64,000 nt of DNA from Diphasiastrum complanatum (taxonomy: Eukaryota; Streptophyta; Lycopodiopsida; Lycopodiales; Lycopodiaceae): the NCBI GenBank assembly GCA_029204225.1, contig CM055097.1, forward strand, positions 7,583,676-7,647,675, in the 5' to 3' direction. The first letter of the stretch is position 1; every line of letters starts with the position of its first letter. Below are positions 11,989 through 23,420 of this stretch, piece after piece. A program made the position numbers and the translations under genes. The notes below the pieces were generated by a model that saw only the letters and a program-made list of their open reading frames with translations, did no database searches and had not been told where the DNA came from.

Positions 11989-13085
11989 TTGTGTGCCCAA
12001 GGATTGGAATCATCGACATACAGGGAGTTGCAAGAGTATCTAAAGCGGAGGAGAAAAGCTCATCATATTATTAACTTGTCTGTTAAAGATATGATTATTC
12101 TTCACATCAGGGATGCTTCTGGACCCCAGGAGGCTTGGGATATTCCAAAGAATTTAGACGAGACTGTTAATCAATCTCAAATTTTGTATAACTAATACGC
12201 TATATACATTAAAGATAGGTATTGGTGAATCGGTAACAGATTACTTTACTCGAGTGAAAGATCTAAGAGGACAACTTATTGCACTTGGAGAAAGTGTTCC
12301 GGATTCAGTTTTGGTATCTATCACGCTTAATAGTCTACCTTTGGCCTATCAAAACTTTGTTAAACGGGGACAATTTCAAGGAGCAAGCATTGTTAGCAAA
12401 GAAGCAAGGGCAAAGTTCCAAGAAAGGTGGCAAAGGGAAAAAGATCAAAGGGGAGAAGAATCAGCAGGATCAACAAGAAAATCAGTCAAATCAACCGGAA
12501 GATGGAAAGAAAGCAATTTGAAAAGGAAATTGCTTCATTTGCAGAAAGCTAGGGCATTACGCAAAAGGATGGTGGAAAAAGAAGTTCAAGACAAAGCAGG
12601 ATGGAAATTTTGCTAAAGAAGTCATACAAAATTTAAGTGCTTGGATCTTGACGATTGTGAATCATTTTTAGCATCAACATCTTCAGGTGACTTCTGAAGG
12701 GAAGAGGAGTGTTGGTTTTTTTATTTAGGTGCATCGAAACATACGACCCTAGGCGAAATTGGTTATTAAAAGTGCAGGTTCAACTACCTTCAGGAAAGAT
12801 TGGAGACATAAAGGATGTGCTTTATGTACCAGGAATCAAGAAGAACTTACTCTCAAGCTATTGCAAAGCAACAAATGATTGTACAATGTGATGAAGAACA
12901 ATGTCTCATCAAGAGGAAGTCCAATGATGTAGTAGCTGAGGGCATTCTTGCAGGACGGTTGTACAAACTTTAAGCTCAAGTGGTTGGTCATCATGCAAGT
13001 ATTGCGGATATTCATTCAGTGAGTAAGTTACGGCACGAAAGGTTTGGACATCTGAATTTCAAAAGTCTACAAGTCTTCAGCAATG
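11989..13085 (+). pseudogene. Ty1/copia gag-protease-preintegrase relic
   Basis: Plus-strand fragments in copia order. UBN2-type gag text (QEAWDIPKNLDE, then VKDLRGQLIALGE and LNSLPLAYQNFV) is followed by a decayed zinc knuckle around 12525-12590 (CFICRKLGHYAKG, last Cys lost). Then come the protease-linker signature IKDVLYVPGIKKNLLS near 12805-12855 and the GAG-preintegrase signature LRHERFGHLNFKSLQ near 13030-13075. Frames are broken by several shifts and stops. It ends abruptly near 13085. The copia integrase fragment at 16438 could be the continuation of the same element. Confidence 0.75.
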
Positions 13086-14500
13086 TCCCAAGACTATACT
13101 GTGCCTAGTCCGCCACACATTTGCACTCTTGTTCGCACTCACAATGCTCTCACAATCATCTATCTTTCTCAATTTTCTCTATATTTTGTTGCAAACATGA
13201 GGGTAAATCAGAAGTTCATAAGAAGTATCGCATGTATGCATCTTAGACTTTTAAATTATGTACGTACTTCCGGGACCCATACAATTTTGCCGTGTGTGAA
13301 TATGGAAGCATGGGCCTATCACAAATAAGTAAAATCAAGTCCTTGTTTTCTCTTTGTATTTTGGACCACCTCACCCTGGACCCAGCACAATGTTGGGCAT
13401 CATATCAACCTTCCATGTCTGAAAACTTTGTGTAATTCAACGGATCTTCTAGTGGAAAACTCCAATTTGCCAGATGGATTTGGCAACCTAATTTATCGTA
13501 GACAATGATGTCTGAAAACTTTTACAGCATATTTTGAGATCATTTTGGGTCAGAGTAACAAAATATTTTGGTCAACTTTCAAGCAGGGAATGGTCTTTCT
13601 AGTAGCCTTTAATGGTGGTAAAAATAGACGGCTTTTATATTTCAGAATTTTTCAGTACTGGTAAGAAATTTGACAGATTCAGAGACCCAAGTTATTGCAG
13701 ATAATAACGTCTGAAACACTTTTACAGCACACCTTCTGCTCATTTTGGGTAAGACTAGCTTGAATATACAGGTCAGTCAGCTTTTACAAGGAGGAATGAT
13801 CTTTCTAAAGACCTTTTCTTGAGGTATTTTTTTATATTGCCTCTCGCCCTAACAGGCTTGCTATCACCTGCCCAATGCCCCATAACTAGAAGCCAGATTA
13901 TGTTCCTGTGTGATGAAACAGAAGGAGAGCTACCTAGATTACACCATCACTTTCAACTATTGCACCCAACAATAATATGAATACAAAATGATGGTAATGC
14001 TGCAAACAAAATGTTTGATTCTTTGAAGATTTAGTTGACAATACACAATGCACATTGTAAACTAATGTGGGTCTGTAACAAGACCTTGAAAGTACCCTTG
14101 TGCTGCTGCAAGCAGAGCTTCCTAGCTGGAGCTTTTTAAAGAGAAGACCACAAATCCACAAATGCCCATGTACCATCGTAGTACACAGGAACCCACAAAC
14201 CCCAATGCCAAAAATGATGCTGCTGCAGCAAAAGAAGAAGAAAAGGGGGGAGAGAGAGAGAGAGAGAGGGTGCATCTTGGAGGCACTACCCAACTTTTGG
14301 CCCCACCCCAATCATAGGGACTCCTATTTTTTTTAATTATAAAATTAATTTTTTATTCCCAAAACCCTACTCATTGTTTTTGCCCAAGCTTCTTTGATTG
14401 ATGTCCCCTACGTGTTTTACGATGCTTACAACTGCTACAAATATATTGAAACCAAACTAAAATTTTCAATATGTGTGTGCACCTGTGTGGATATTTCCTA
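13086..14500. other. No supported feature
   Basis: Non-coding, no family recognised. There is a short (GA)n run at about 14250-14269. Confidence 0.4.
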
Positions 14501-14518
14501 ACTAATCTAATATTATTA

Positions 14519-15311
14519 AGATCTCCACCGTTGCATCGAGTACAAACCGTCCAGATTTGAACATTTGCTCAATAGAATGGGTAGAAGGCCCTTTCCAAAG
14601 GCTGGCCGACGGTGGCAGGTGGCATTCCAACTCACAAGGGTCAAAGGATTGCAGTAAACTACCTTTCATGTTCGAGTTTTATTCTCTTTTGCGGGTTTGT
14701 TTTTGGAAGTGGAAGTTCTTTTTCAAATGAACCTTGTAAAAAGAAAAAATTTATCTTTGGTATTGTAGCTTGTAAGCAATGTCAAATTTGCAATGAATTT
14801 TTTTGAAAATGTCACATTACATGGTAGGGAAGGATCAAAGTCGAAAGGTCATCCAACCTAGAAGGACGTCGGCTCAAGGGTAGGGCCTGTGCAAGACGGA
14901 GGGCCCAAGGCCCTTTGGCCTTGTATCGCATAATGACCAAGTGCAATTGTTTTTTATTTGCATTTTTTGAAATTTTCTTATTGAGATTTTTTTTCCAGTT
15001 CTTTTGGGGGGGGGGGGTTATAGAGACTCATCTATTTCTTAACTGAGATCTCTATCATTGCATCCAGTACAAACCGTCCAGATTTGAACATATTTCCAGT
15101 TGAATGGGTAGAAGGCTCTTTCCTAGGGAAGGATCAAAGTTGAAGGGGTCTTCCAACCTGGAAGGACGTTGGCTCAAGGGTAGGGCCTGTGCAAGACGGA
15201 AGGCCCAAGGCCCTTTGGCCTTGTATCGCATAATGACTAGGTGCAAGTTTTTTTTATTTGCAATTTTTTGAAAATTTCTTATTGCGATTTTTTTTTCTAG
15301 TTCTTTTGTGA
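14519..15311 (+). repeat. Imperfect direct duplication
   Basis: Two segments occur twice in the same order. Segment A (ACAAACCGTCCAGATTTGAA and flanks) lies at about 14519-14601 and 15045-15125. Segment B (AGGGTAGGGCCTGTGCAAGA, CCCTTTGGCCTTGTATCGCA and flanks) lies at about 14827-15006 and 15126-15311. In the second copy A and B touch. In the first they are separated by about 225 bp (14602-14826). Either the first copy received an insertion or the second lost that DNA. Confidence 0.8.
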
Positions 15312-16435
15312 TTTGCACGTAATAACCAGGTGCAAAAAAAATTGGACTTTTGTTTTTGCTTAATACAAATGTGGACAGCTAATGACATGCTAACACATGG
15401 CACATGCACAATCTATCAAAATGTGCATGTGCCATGAGGTAATTTGTCATTGGTTGTCCACATACACATTATGTTTGAATTGTTATATGCTATGTGGCAA
15501 CGTTGTCCACATGAGAGTCATGGTGTGGAAGATTTAAATTCTCAAAGTTTTATGAAATTTTTGGTTTTTAAGGTGCCTTGAAAACAACCTAGCATTACTA
15601 GCATTAGGTGAGGGGTCTTGTGGGACCGCTTCACACTCTTAAGGGCCCCAACTTACTTGAGTATGCTTGAGTCACATAGCTTGAGTCACCCTTTCTTCCC
15701 CTTCTACTAGAAAGACCATTTTCTTCAAGTTACTTTACAATACCCCTTAATAGGTCCTTCTTTGGGGATTAGATTCCAGTGTCGGGTTGTCATATGCATA
15801 GGTGGCCGGGTGGTATCAAGATGGGTATCAACGAAATCCCTGACTTAGGGGCAAAATCACAGAAAAATGTCTGTCTGAACCATAAACCCTAAAAGCAGTT
15901 CTGAGTGCCTAAGTCCTCTCAAGGTTATTGGTGAGGTTGGAAAGATTGTATTAATAATTTGTGAGTTTATTGAGTTTAGATCTTTGTATTTTCAAATAGC
16001 CATGTTTAGAATTTCGATAAAAAAATGTGAACTCCTTGCAAAAACGATGCATTTGAAATTGCAATATCCAACAATGAAGACTATGAAACAAGATTCAGGC
16101 CATATTAAACCACACAATTTGAAATTTCAATATTCAATAATGAAGATAGACAAAATGAGATTTAAGCCATACAAATTTTTTTCTTTATTTTCAAAAAACA
16201 AGAGTAACAAAATTGCAATATCCAACAATGAAGATGACATGGCCAATTAGATCAAAACCAATGTTTCAAAAGAATATAAAAAAAGCGATGAGAATCATGT
16301 AAGGACAAGTGACTATTTCAAAAGCTTAGCATTGTAAGAGTTAGCTTAGGATAGTCATAGATTTGACATCTCCTAAAAAACTCCTATACATGCTTTTCCA
16401 AAACAATTGTTTCATTCTTGTTATATGATGTATAG
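15312..16435. other. No supported feature
   Basis: AT-rich; no coding frame recognised. The phrase GAAATTGCAATATCCAACAATGAAG recurs in variant form near 16055, 16120 and 16210, a weak local repetition of about 70-90 bp. Confidence 0.35.
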
Positions 16436-16437
16436 CC

Positions 16438-17088
16438 ATGGCTGAGACCAAAATATCTAATAAAGTGAAAGCACTCCAAATTGATGGTGGTGGTGAATAC
16501 ATCTCCAATAAGATGTCTGACTATCTAGCTGAACATGGCATTCAAAGACAATTTACAACCTCCTACATGCCTCAGCAGAACGGAATTGCAGAAAGGAAGA
16601 ATCGAATGTTTCTTAATTCAACCAAATCCATGCTACATCAATCGCACTTACTTGCAAAATTTTGGGCAGAGGCTACTGCCACAGCCTGTTATGTTCAGAA
16701 CAGGTCCAACACCAAAGCTGTCCATAACATGACTTCTTATCAAGTGTGGCATCGACACAAGCCTAGTGTCAGCCATCTAAAAACCTTTGGTTGTATATGT
16801 TTTATTCATGTTCCTAAAAAGCTTAGGAAGAAATTGGACAAGAGGTCAAATAAATGTATTTTCATTGGCTATCTTGATGAACATAAGGCTTATAAAGTTT
16901 ATGATCCATCCACCAATGTAGCATTTGTTTCTAGGGATGTAATCTTCAAGGAAGATACATTCTATGACTTTAAGCAACCATCGATCAATGATGTTGTATC
17001 ATTTCATCCTATTCTACACAACATAGAATCTTCCACTCATGACGTTTCTTCTACAAAACATGCAGCTACATCTATAGAAGCCGAGTAG
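16438..17088 (+). pseudogene. Ty1/copia integrase C-terminal half
   Basis: One open 216-codon frame covers the second half of a copia integrase. It has KALQIDGGGEYIS (second catalytic Asp region, consensus xxDNGGE with N replaced by G), then TSYMPQQNGIAERKNR (catalytic Glu), FWAEATATACYVQNRS, HLKTFGC, and KCIFIGYLDEHKAYKVYDP with VAFVSRDVIF. The catalytic HHCC domain and first Asp are missing upstream, and reverse transcriptase is missing downstream. The frame ends in the short duplication GCCGAGTAGCCGAGTAG at the junction with a gypsy relic on the other strand. Confidence 0.85.
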
Positions 17089-17099
17089 CCGAGTAGCCA

Positions 17100-18360
17100 G
17101 ACCAAGCTAGCTCGAACAGATAAGACCAAGATATCATCCAAGAACACTACTACGAGTCTTCCCAAATATGGTCTGAACAAATCATTCATCATTTGTTGGA
17201 AAGTCGCTGGTGCATTGGTCGAATCAAATGGAAGCACCAAAAATTCATAGTGTCCAAACCGAGTTTGAAAACCCATCTTACGTATATCCTCTAACTTAAT
17301 GCAAATTTGACGATATCTTGATCTTAGATCTATCTTGGTAAAGTATCTTGCACCACCAAGATAATCTATTATGTCATCCATTCGCGGTAGTGGATACCTA
17401 TTCTTAATTGTAACTTTGTTCAACTTTTTATAGTCTATGCAAAACCTTATAGTCCCATCCTTCTTGGCAACCAGAACCACTGGTGATGCCCAAGGAGACT
17501 TACTAGGTTTAACCCACTCTTTCTCTAGATACTCATTTAATTGCCTTTGTACCTCAGCCTCTTTCGATGCACTCATCCTATAAGGGTGTTGTGCAATCAG
17601 AATTGAACAAGGTATAAGGTCAATCTTGTGATCTACAGACCTTTTAGGTGGTAAACCTACAAGAAGATCTAGAGAAACCTCATTGAATTCTTGCCTAAGT
17701 TTACTATAGGCTTCAAATTCAGGAGTGTTCTCACTAGGTATATTCATGGCATTAAGTTTAAGAATCTCATCATTGCAACAAATTAAGTTCTTGTGAAAGC
17801 ATAAATAAAATTTATACTTTGTGTTCTTTATTAAAGAATTAATCTCATGCTTAGAGTAAGGCTTAATACTAGTAGCATCAACACTTAAACTAGCACTAAT
17901 TTTTATTAAAAAACAATCATGCATAAAAGTTAAAGATTTTTCAACAAAATCAATTTTCAAAGATTTATTCTTATCATAATGCCATTGTTGCCCAAGAACA
18001 ACATCCACATTTGCCAACTTAACGACATGGAATTCTAGTTTTTCATAATAATCCTGTATGTGCAATGGTATATTAGGAACCACATAATCCATGGATTTGG
18101 AATCACATCCAGATGCCATTGTCACACAATACTTTTTCTCACTTTTTTTTATGGGAAGGTTTAGCATTTTGCATCAAATTTGCATTTATAAAACTATGAG
18201 TGGATCTCGTGTCAAAAAGTACATTAACATGTCCTCCAATTTTACCCTTAATGCAAATCAAGTCATTAGGTCCATAAAACATTGAACTAAGAAGACAAAT
18301 ATCCATCTCATTACTTTGAGATATGAAACCTGAAGTTGATGCTTTGTTATTGACACAATC
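17100..18360 (-). pseudogene. Ty3/gypsy protease-reverse transcriptase relic
   Basis: Read from right: an aspartic protease region with LFDTRSTHSFI near 18180-18215, where the catalytic D(S/T)G is DTR. After a frame break follow [12 protein letters not shown] and the reverse transcriptase ([72 protein letters not shown]). The copy stops just after the catalytic FLDD, at the junction with the copia fragment near 17090-17100, so RNase H and integrase are missing. One stop or frameshift separates the protease from RT. Confidence 0.85.
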
Positions 18361-19203
18361 TCATGCAAGGTGACCCTTTCCATTGCACTTAAAGCAACGA
18401 TCTTTCTTCCGAGCTTTTGCTAGGTCTTTTCTGCCACCATGATGAGTTATTAGGGTGGTGTTTGGGTTTCTTAAAATTAGGATTGGAATATGCCTCATTT
18501 TCCTTATCCTTTCTTTTATATTGAAAACCCTTCTCTTGCTCATTAGGGTGATGACTCTTATGTGGCTTAGGAGTATCATCCAAAAAAATTTCAGCCCTAA
18601 TATCATCCTTCTAACATCCACTTGATAGTCTTTAGGTAAACCATCGATAAACATGAGCATCTGTATCTTCATAGGTATTTCCCTAAAAAGAGGATTCAGA
18701 TACTCATGGAAATCTCGAATGTATGTATCAAGGTCTTTAGTCATGATCAATCCCGAAAGTTTTTGAAAAAGTTCAAAATCATCTAACAAGGAAAAAAAGT
18801 ATTCCTTGAATACTATGCAAAATGCCTCCCATGTTAATGGTTGTTTCCCTTTGGTTACTAAGTTCTCCCACCATACTAAGGCTTTTCCTTCCGGAAACAT
18901 AGTGGTAGTGGTGAGTTTTTCACTTTCGGAAATAGGATTCATCGCAAAATACTTATTCCAAACATTTAGCCCTGAATTTACTACTTGTAGACTCCTCTCT
19001 TTCATTTTCACATTATATACTTTAACGCGAGGAGATACTACATGGTTTCGATGATTGGCCAATTTAGATTCAAGGTCTTGATTCTTCAAATTGGTTTCAT
19101 GTGATTGTTGGTTTGTTTCTTGAATTTGTTGGTAGAGGAGTTCTTGTGCGACACTTTCAGATTTAGATAAATCAAAGGTAGGGTTAGAGGTGGATTGATC
19201 CAT
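18361..19203 (-). pseudogene. Ty3/gypsy gag relic
   Basis: A 280-codon frame from ATG 19201-19203. It has the retrotrans_gag pattern: ALVWWENLVTKG, WEAFCIVFKEYFF and LDTYIRDFHEYL. A zinc knuckle begins at the end, CFKCNGKGHLA, but the frame stops before its last Cys; the downstream triplets still encode an Asp-Cys pair. The frame drifts within the last third (basic, off-consensus), consistent with shifts. It precedes the protease-RT relic and belongs to the same element. Confidence 0.8.
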
Positions 19204-22200
19204 GGGAAGTGTCTTGGCTTAAATCCCAAAAAAGTTTCAAACTTTTGGATTCAATCACATCAAAATGACTCAAAACTAATCCAAGTTTTCATTAACATGT
19301 TGAGTCTCTCTTTTAGTTTTTCATAACATCACTCATAATGAACCATTACTAAATTTGATGGAAAATTTCCATTTACATTTATCAAAATTTTTAAGATGGT
19401 TTCATCTATGTTTGTAGCAATGTGGAATGGAGAACTATCTTTTGTTTTGGTAGGAGTTGCTAGCAAATTCTTTCTCTTACTTCTTTAAATTCAAAAGCTA
19501 AGAAGTGATATGAATTTACAATCCGTTAACCAAAACAAATTCCCCTTTGATGTAGCATTAACTTCTCTTCACAAAAACTAGAATTTTTGGCCTATATTCA
19601 CTAATCCAAGGTTCGATAGACTAAAAATTAGATTTGAAGGTCACTAGAGTGCTGTGAAAGTCATTGAAGTTTTGTGAAAAACACAAAGTTGTTTAGGTGA
19701 GCTTGCCTTTTGGTGTACTAAACTCAAATCTTGTTTTGTATTTCATGTGTTGGGTAAAACAATTTTCCCAATGCCTCCAAAAGCCCTCCAATGTGCCTCT
19801 CCTCCAATGCTCCTAAGATCCTTCCAAAAGTAGACAACAAGATGGCCTCAATAATTTACCACCCAACCATCGCTAGATCCATCCACAAGCAAGACCTATC
19901 TAGCACCTCCTTGCTAAACCACAATCACTACCATCACAATCACAAGCATGCTCAACATCCCACCCCCATCTAAGTCCCATACCGAAGATGGTGATTTTTT
20001 CAAAAACAAGCATGCAAAATCTAAGCCCTCTACACCCTAGCAATCCACTAGAGGATAGAAGCAAATCACAACACAAGAAATTTCCCCTCAATTGGGAGCC
20101 CTCTCCCTCTCTTACAGGTGGCCAATGACACACTCCAAAGCACTATGGAATGCCCACACCAAGAAATGAGAAAAGAGGAGGCAAATGAAGGGCCAAGAGG
20201 CTCACAAGTTAGTGGAATGTACACCTTCCATAGCTTGTGGTTCTTGAATATAACTCCTTGGGTTCTTTAGGGACATCTTAGGACCCTAGTAGGTGTGCCC
20301 TCCTACTAGTTCCCCATGACCCTTATTTGATGGCTAACTTTGGCCCAAGGCCTTATTATGTGTTCATGGCTCAAGGTTGAGGCCCAAGGTCTAGGAAAAT
20401 GACCAATACCCATGGTAAGGTCCTCCTAACACCTCACTAGATTCCATATCTCCATCCAAGGCATAGACACCTACATGCACTTATCCAAGGACACAAGTAC
20501 CTTAATCCAAAGGCACCTACTCTTAATATGAAGTATTGCTAGTTACATAGGTATGTAACACCAAAGCTCATGGATGATTGGCTTGTGAAATGAAAAAAAA
20601 TATTTTTATCTCCGTGGTTGATCAATTCTGATTTCACAGCACACTTACTAGATTTGGCCAATTTTTAGAGCATTGGAAAAGCCTAAGTGGTGGCTACAAG
20701 AATGCATATCAAGATTTAGGCAATTGCATGTAAAATTTACAAATTTTCTAAGACGATCTAGAATCAAAAAAATTTGATTTTTGGTCGAACGGGAACCGCA
20801 AACGGGCTCACCACTGCGCACTGATCAGAATGATCGGTTGCACCAATATGATATCCTCATGAAATCACTTCAAAGAGCTGCATTTGTGAAGTTAAGATTA
20901 GCCCTTGGGTTGATAGGCAAGACTATGTTATCTACAAACTAGTTGTGAGGAGGAGTGTTAAATTTACACAAGCTAGTTTGGTTTTACAACTTGTAAATTG
21001 TAACTGACATTATGAGCGATTGATGTGACTAAAATAAGGTAGATTCATTTTCTTGGAAAGTAGTGCGGGCAGATGCATAAAGAAGTTAAAAAATGATATT
21101 TTAATTACTTTATTGTTATTTTTCTCTTTCCTACATGGCATTTCTTATAGGGCCCTCTTTGGGCCCATATGTTCTCTAATGAGCACATGTAATTAAAGAT
21201 AGAAATCATACCAAAATGATCCCGATAGCCATCTTCAACTATAAAAATTTGAGATTATTATTTCGAACCGAATCTAGACACCCCAAAGTTCTGTTGAATA
21301 CAATTCAATTGTCATTCTTGGAATCATTAAGATTTGTTGTCCAATTGAGATCACTGGGATACAATCACTAATGAACTGAGTCTATTCCTTGGTTGCAGAA
21401 TACTCTAAATCAAGATTATTGTATATCTTATGCACATAATCTTTTACTGATAAATCCCAATAATTCACAAATCATGCGTTTTACAAGCAATATAACTCAA
21501 AACAAACAGTTTTCTATGAGTTCTCTGCACATTGATTGTTTGACAAATTAACTTCATCTAAGAGTAACCCAACTACGCAAGCTAATTGCCAATGGCTTAG
21601 AAATCTCAACTGTCTAGGTGTAGATCTCAATTGTACTAGTGCAACACCACATTTAGATTCTTATCCAAATTATTTCTAAGTTAATGTATAGATTATACAT
21701 AAAAAGATCTGTTAACTCTACAAGTATTTGTTTCAACAATACTTGGTCATATGTCTATGTTTACCGACTGGTTTAAGTGCACCAATCCAGTAACTAGGAA
21801 AATATAGTAGATCCATACAAGGTTAATCATGCACATATGAGAATAATCTCACTATAACCTTGAACATAAACACATATCATTATCTGGAAAATTCTTCCAA
21901 AATCTGCATATGTTACTCACATAACTCATTGAGAATCTTGTAACTCAGCTACCAAAGAATTCTATTTCTCATAAGTAAATAGCATATATGGAAACTCTTT
22001 GAGATGAATAACATATCCACTCTCACAAATTTTTCAATCCAAACTTACCTCTAATAGCATAATTTTTTTCATTCAATCAACCATTTTTTGATCCTAGTAC
22101 TCAAACTAAGATTAGGTTGACCCAATACAAATAATCCAGACTCATCTTTATGATCAAACTTACTCCTATTCTAGCCAAAATCGAATTAGTAATTTTTGAC

Positions 22201-22585
22201 CTTTCTCTATAAGATTTTTACCCATCGCTTCAACCCTCCTTGTCAAGAAATTACGAAATTTTTTTATAAAAGTTAGTCTAAGAGATCATACATGAAAAAA
22301 TATTTAAATCCATGAAAATTCAATAACAAGTGTCTTCCACAAAAAGGATTCACTTTATTACAACCAAGACTTCTTCAAGTATTTTCAACTCAAGTGACAA
22401 TAACTATCATTCATTTGAATCCATCCATGCAAAAGAGAAAGCCTGAGTTTAAAAAATTAAAACACAATCATCTTGGAATTATTAGAATTTCAAGACCTAT
22501 TCATACAAGTAGTAATTCACATGATGATATAGTCCTTCAGAAAAATAACTTCAAACTGGAAGGAATCACATGAATTCAATGTGAT
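19204..22585. other. No gene; diffuse repeat DNA
   Basis: No coding region recognised. About 21345-21535 is similar to 49995-50170 (see repeat entry). The rest has no supported feature. This stretch may contain LTRs of the adjacent gypsy relic, but I could not pair them. Confidence 0.4.
21345..21535 (+). repeat. Dispersed repeat, copy 1
   Basis: Shares several ordered phrases with 49995-50170, such as ACAATCACTAATGAA / ACTATCACTAATGAA and TTTTACAAGCAATA...AAAACAAACAGTT. Same orientation, moderate similarity. The second copy lies directly upstream of a gypsy primer-binding site, so this may be LTR-derived sequence of that family. Confidence 0.5.
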
Positions 22586-23406
22586 TGTTGGAAGTATTTC
22601 TAGTGTGTGCGGTGGCTAGATCTACTTACAGGTGTAGTATAGGGATGTAGAGATTCGTCCACTTTTTAAGTTTCTACCAAGGTTCAAACAGAAATGCGAA
22701 ACTAAGACGTAATGACGGAAACACTAAGGCTTACCCAACTAGTGCTCAAAACGGAAATGAAACTATCTAAGGTGACAAAATACAAACCCTTGCTAAGGCT
22801 TACCCAACTAGCAAGGTGTTTAATCTAAATTCTACTTAACACCCAAAGGGTAATAAAATAATATTGTGGCTAATATTAAGCAAATAAGCAATAAAGAACA
22901 TGCCACAATAAACGGATGAAAAGGAGGCAAGAGGAGGCCCGAGCACCTTCCCTCAAGCTATGCACCTTTTCAAAGGGAACACAAATGACATAGAATGATA
23001 ATTCTCCAAAATAGAGAGCAAGATAGCTTAATCTCAAAAGTGTTGGTTACAATGCAAATACCTCTCCTTTTATGGCAAGGAGGGTCTTCCATAAGTGTCT
23101 ACTAACTTATGGGACGAATCTATTTCTAGCTTTTCAAGAACTTCTAACTTAGGATTTAGAACTTCAAATTTCTTAACTTAGGAAAACTTAAGATAAAATA
23201 TTTTTAGTCTTAAGTTTCCTAAGTCTAAGTTCTAAATCTAAGTTTAAGCTATTTTATTATTATTTAAGCTTCTACTCATGGACTTATAAAACACATGCCA
23301 TGGCTTGAAGTTTATTGACAGATACTCATACGTGATCTTACAAAACACATGCCACGGAGTTTTATTATTATTTTTTATTTTCTCTGTGTTAGCACAGTTG
23401 CTAACA
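22586..23406 (-). repeat. 3' LTR of gypsy element
   Basis: 821 bp. Direct repeat of 31218-32013 with the same ends (TGTTGGAAG... to ...GCTAACA on plus). It holds about 24 extra bases near 22790 made by duplication of a GCTTACCCAACTAG phrase also present upstream. On the minus strand the PPT precedes it. Confidence 0.92.
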
Positions 23407-23420
23407 TTATCCCCCTCCTT
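23407..23420 (-). other. Polypurine tract
   Basis: Minus strand AAGGAGGGGGATAA directly abuts the 3' LTR, the normal site for second-strand priming. Confidence 0.8.

Noticed and set aside
16438-17088. Open 216-codon integrase frame as a functional gene
   Set aside because: Lacks the zinc domain and first catalytic Asp; a truncated retroelement piece that happens to have no stop.
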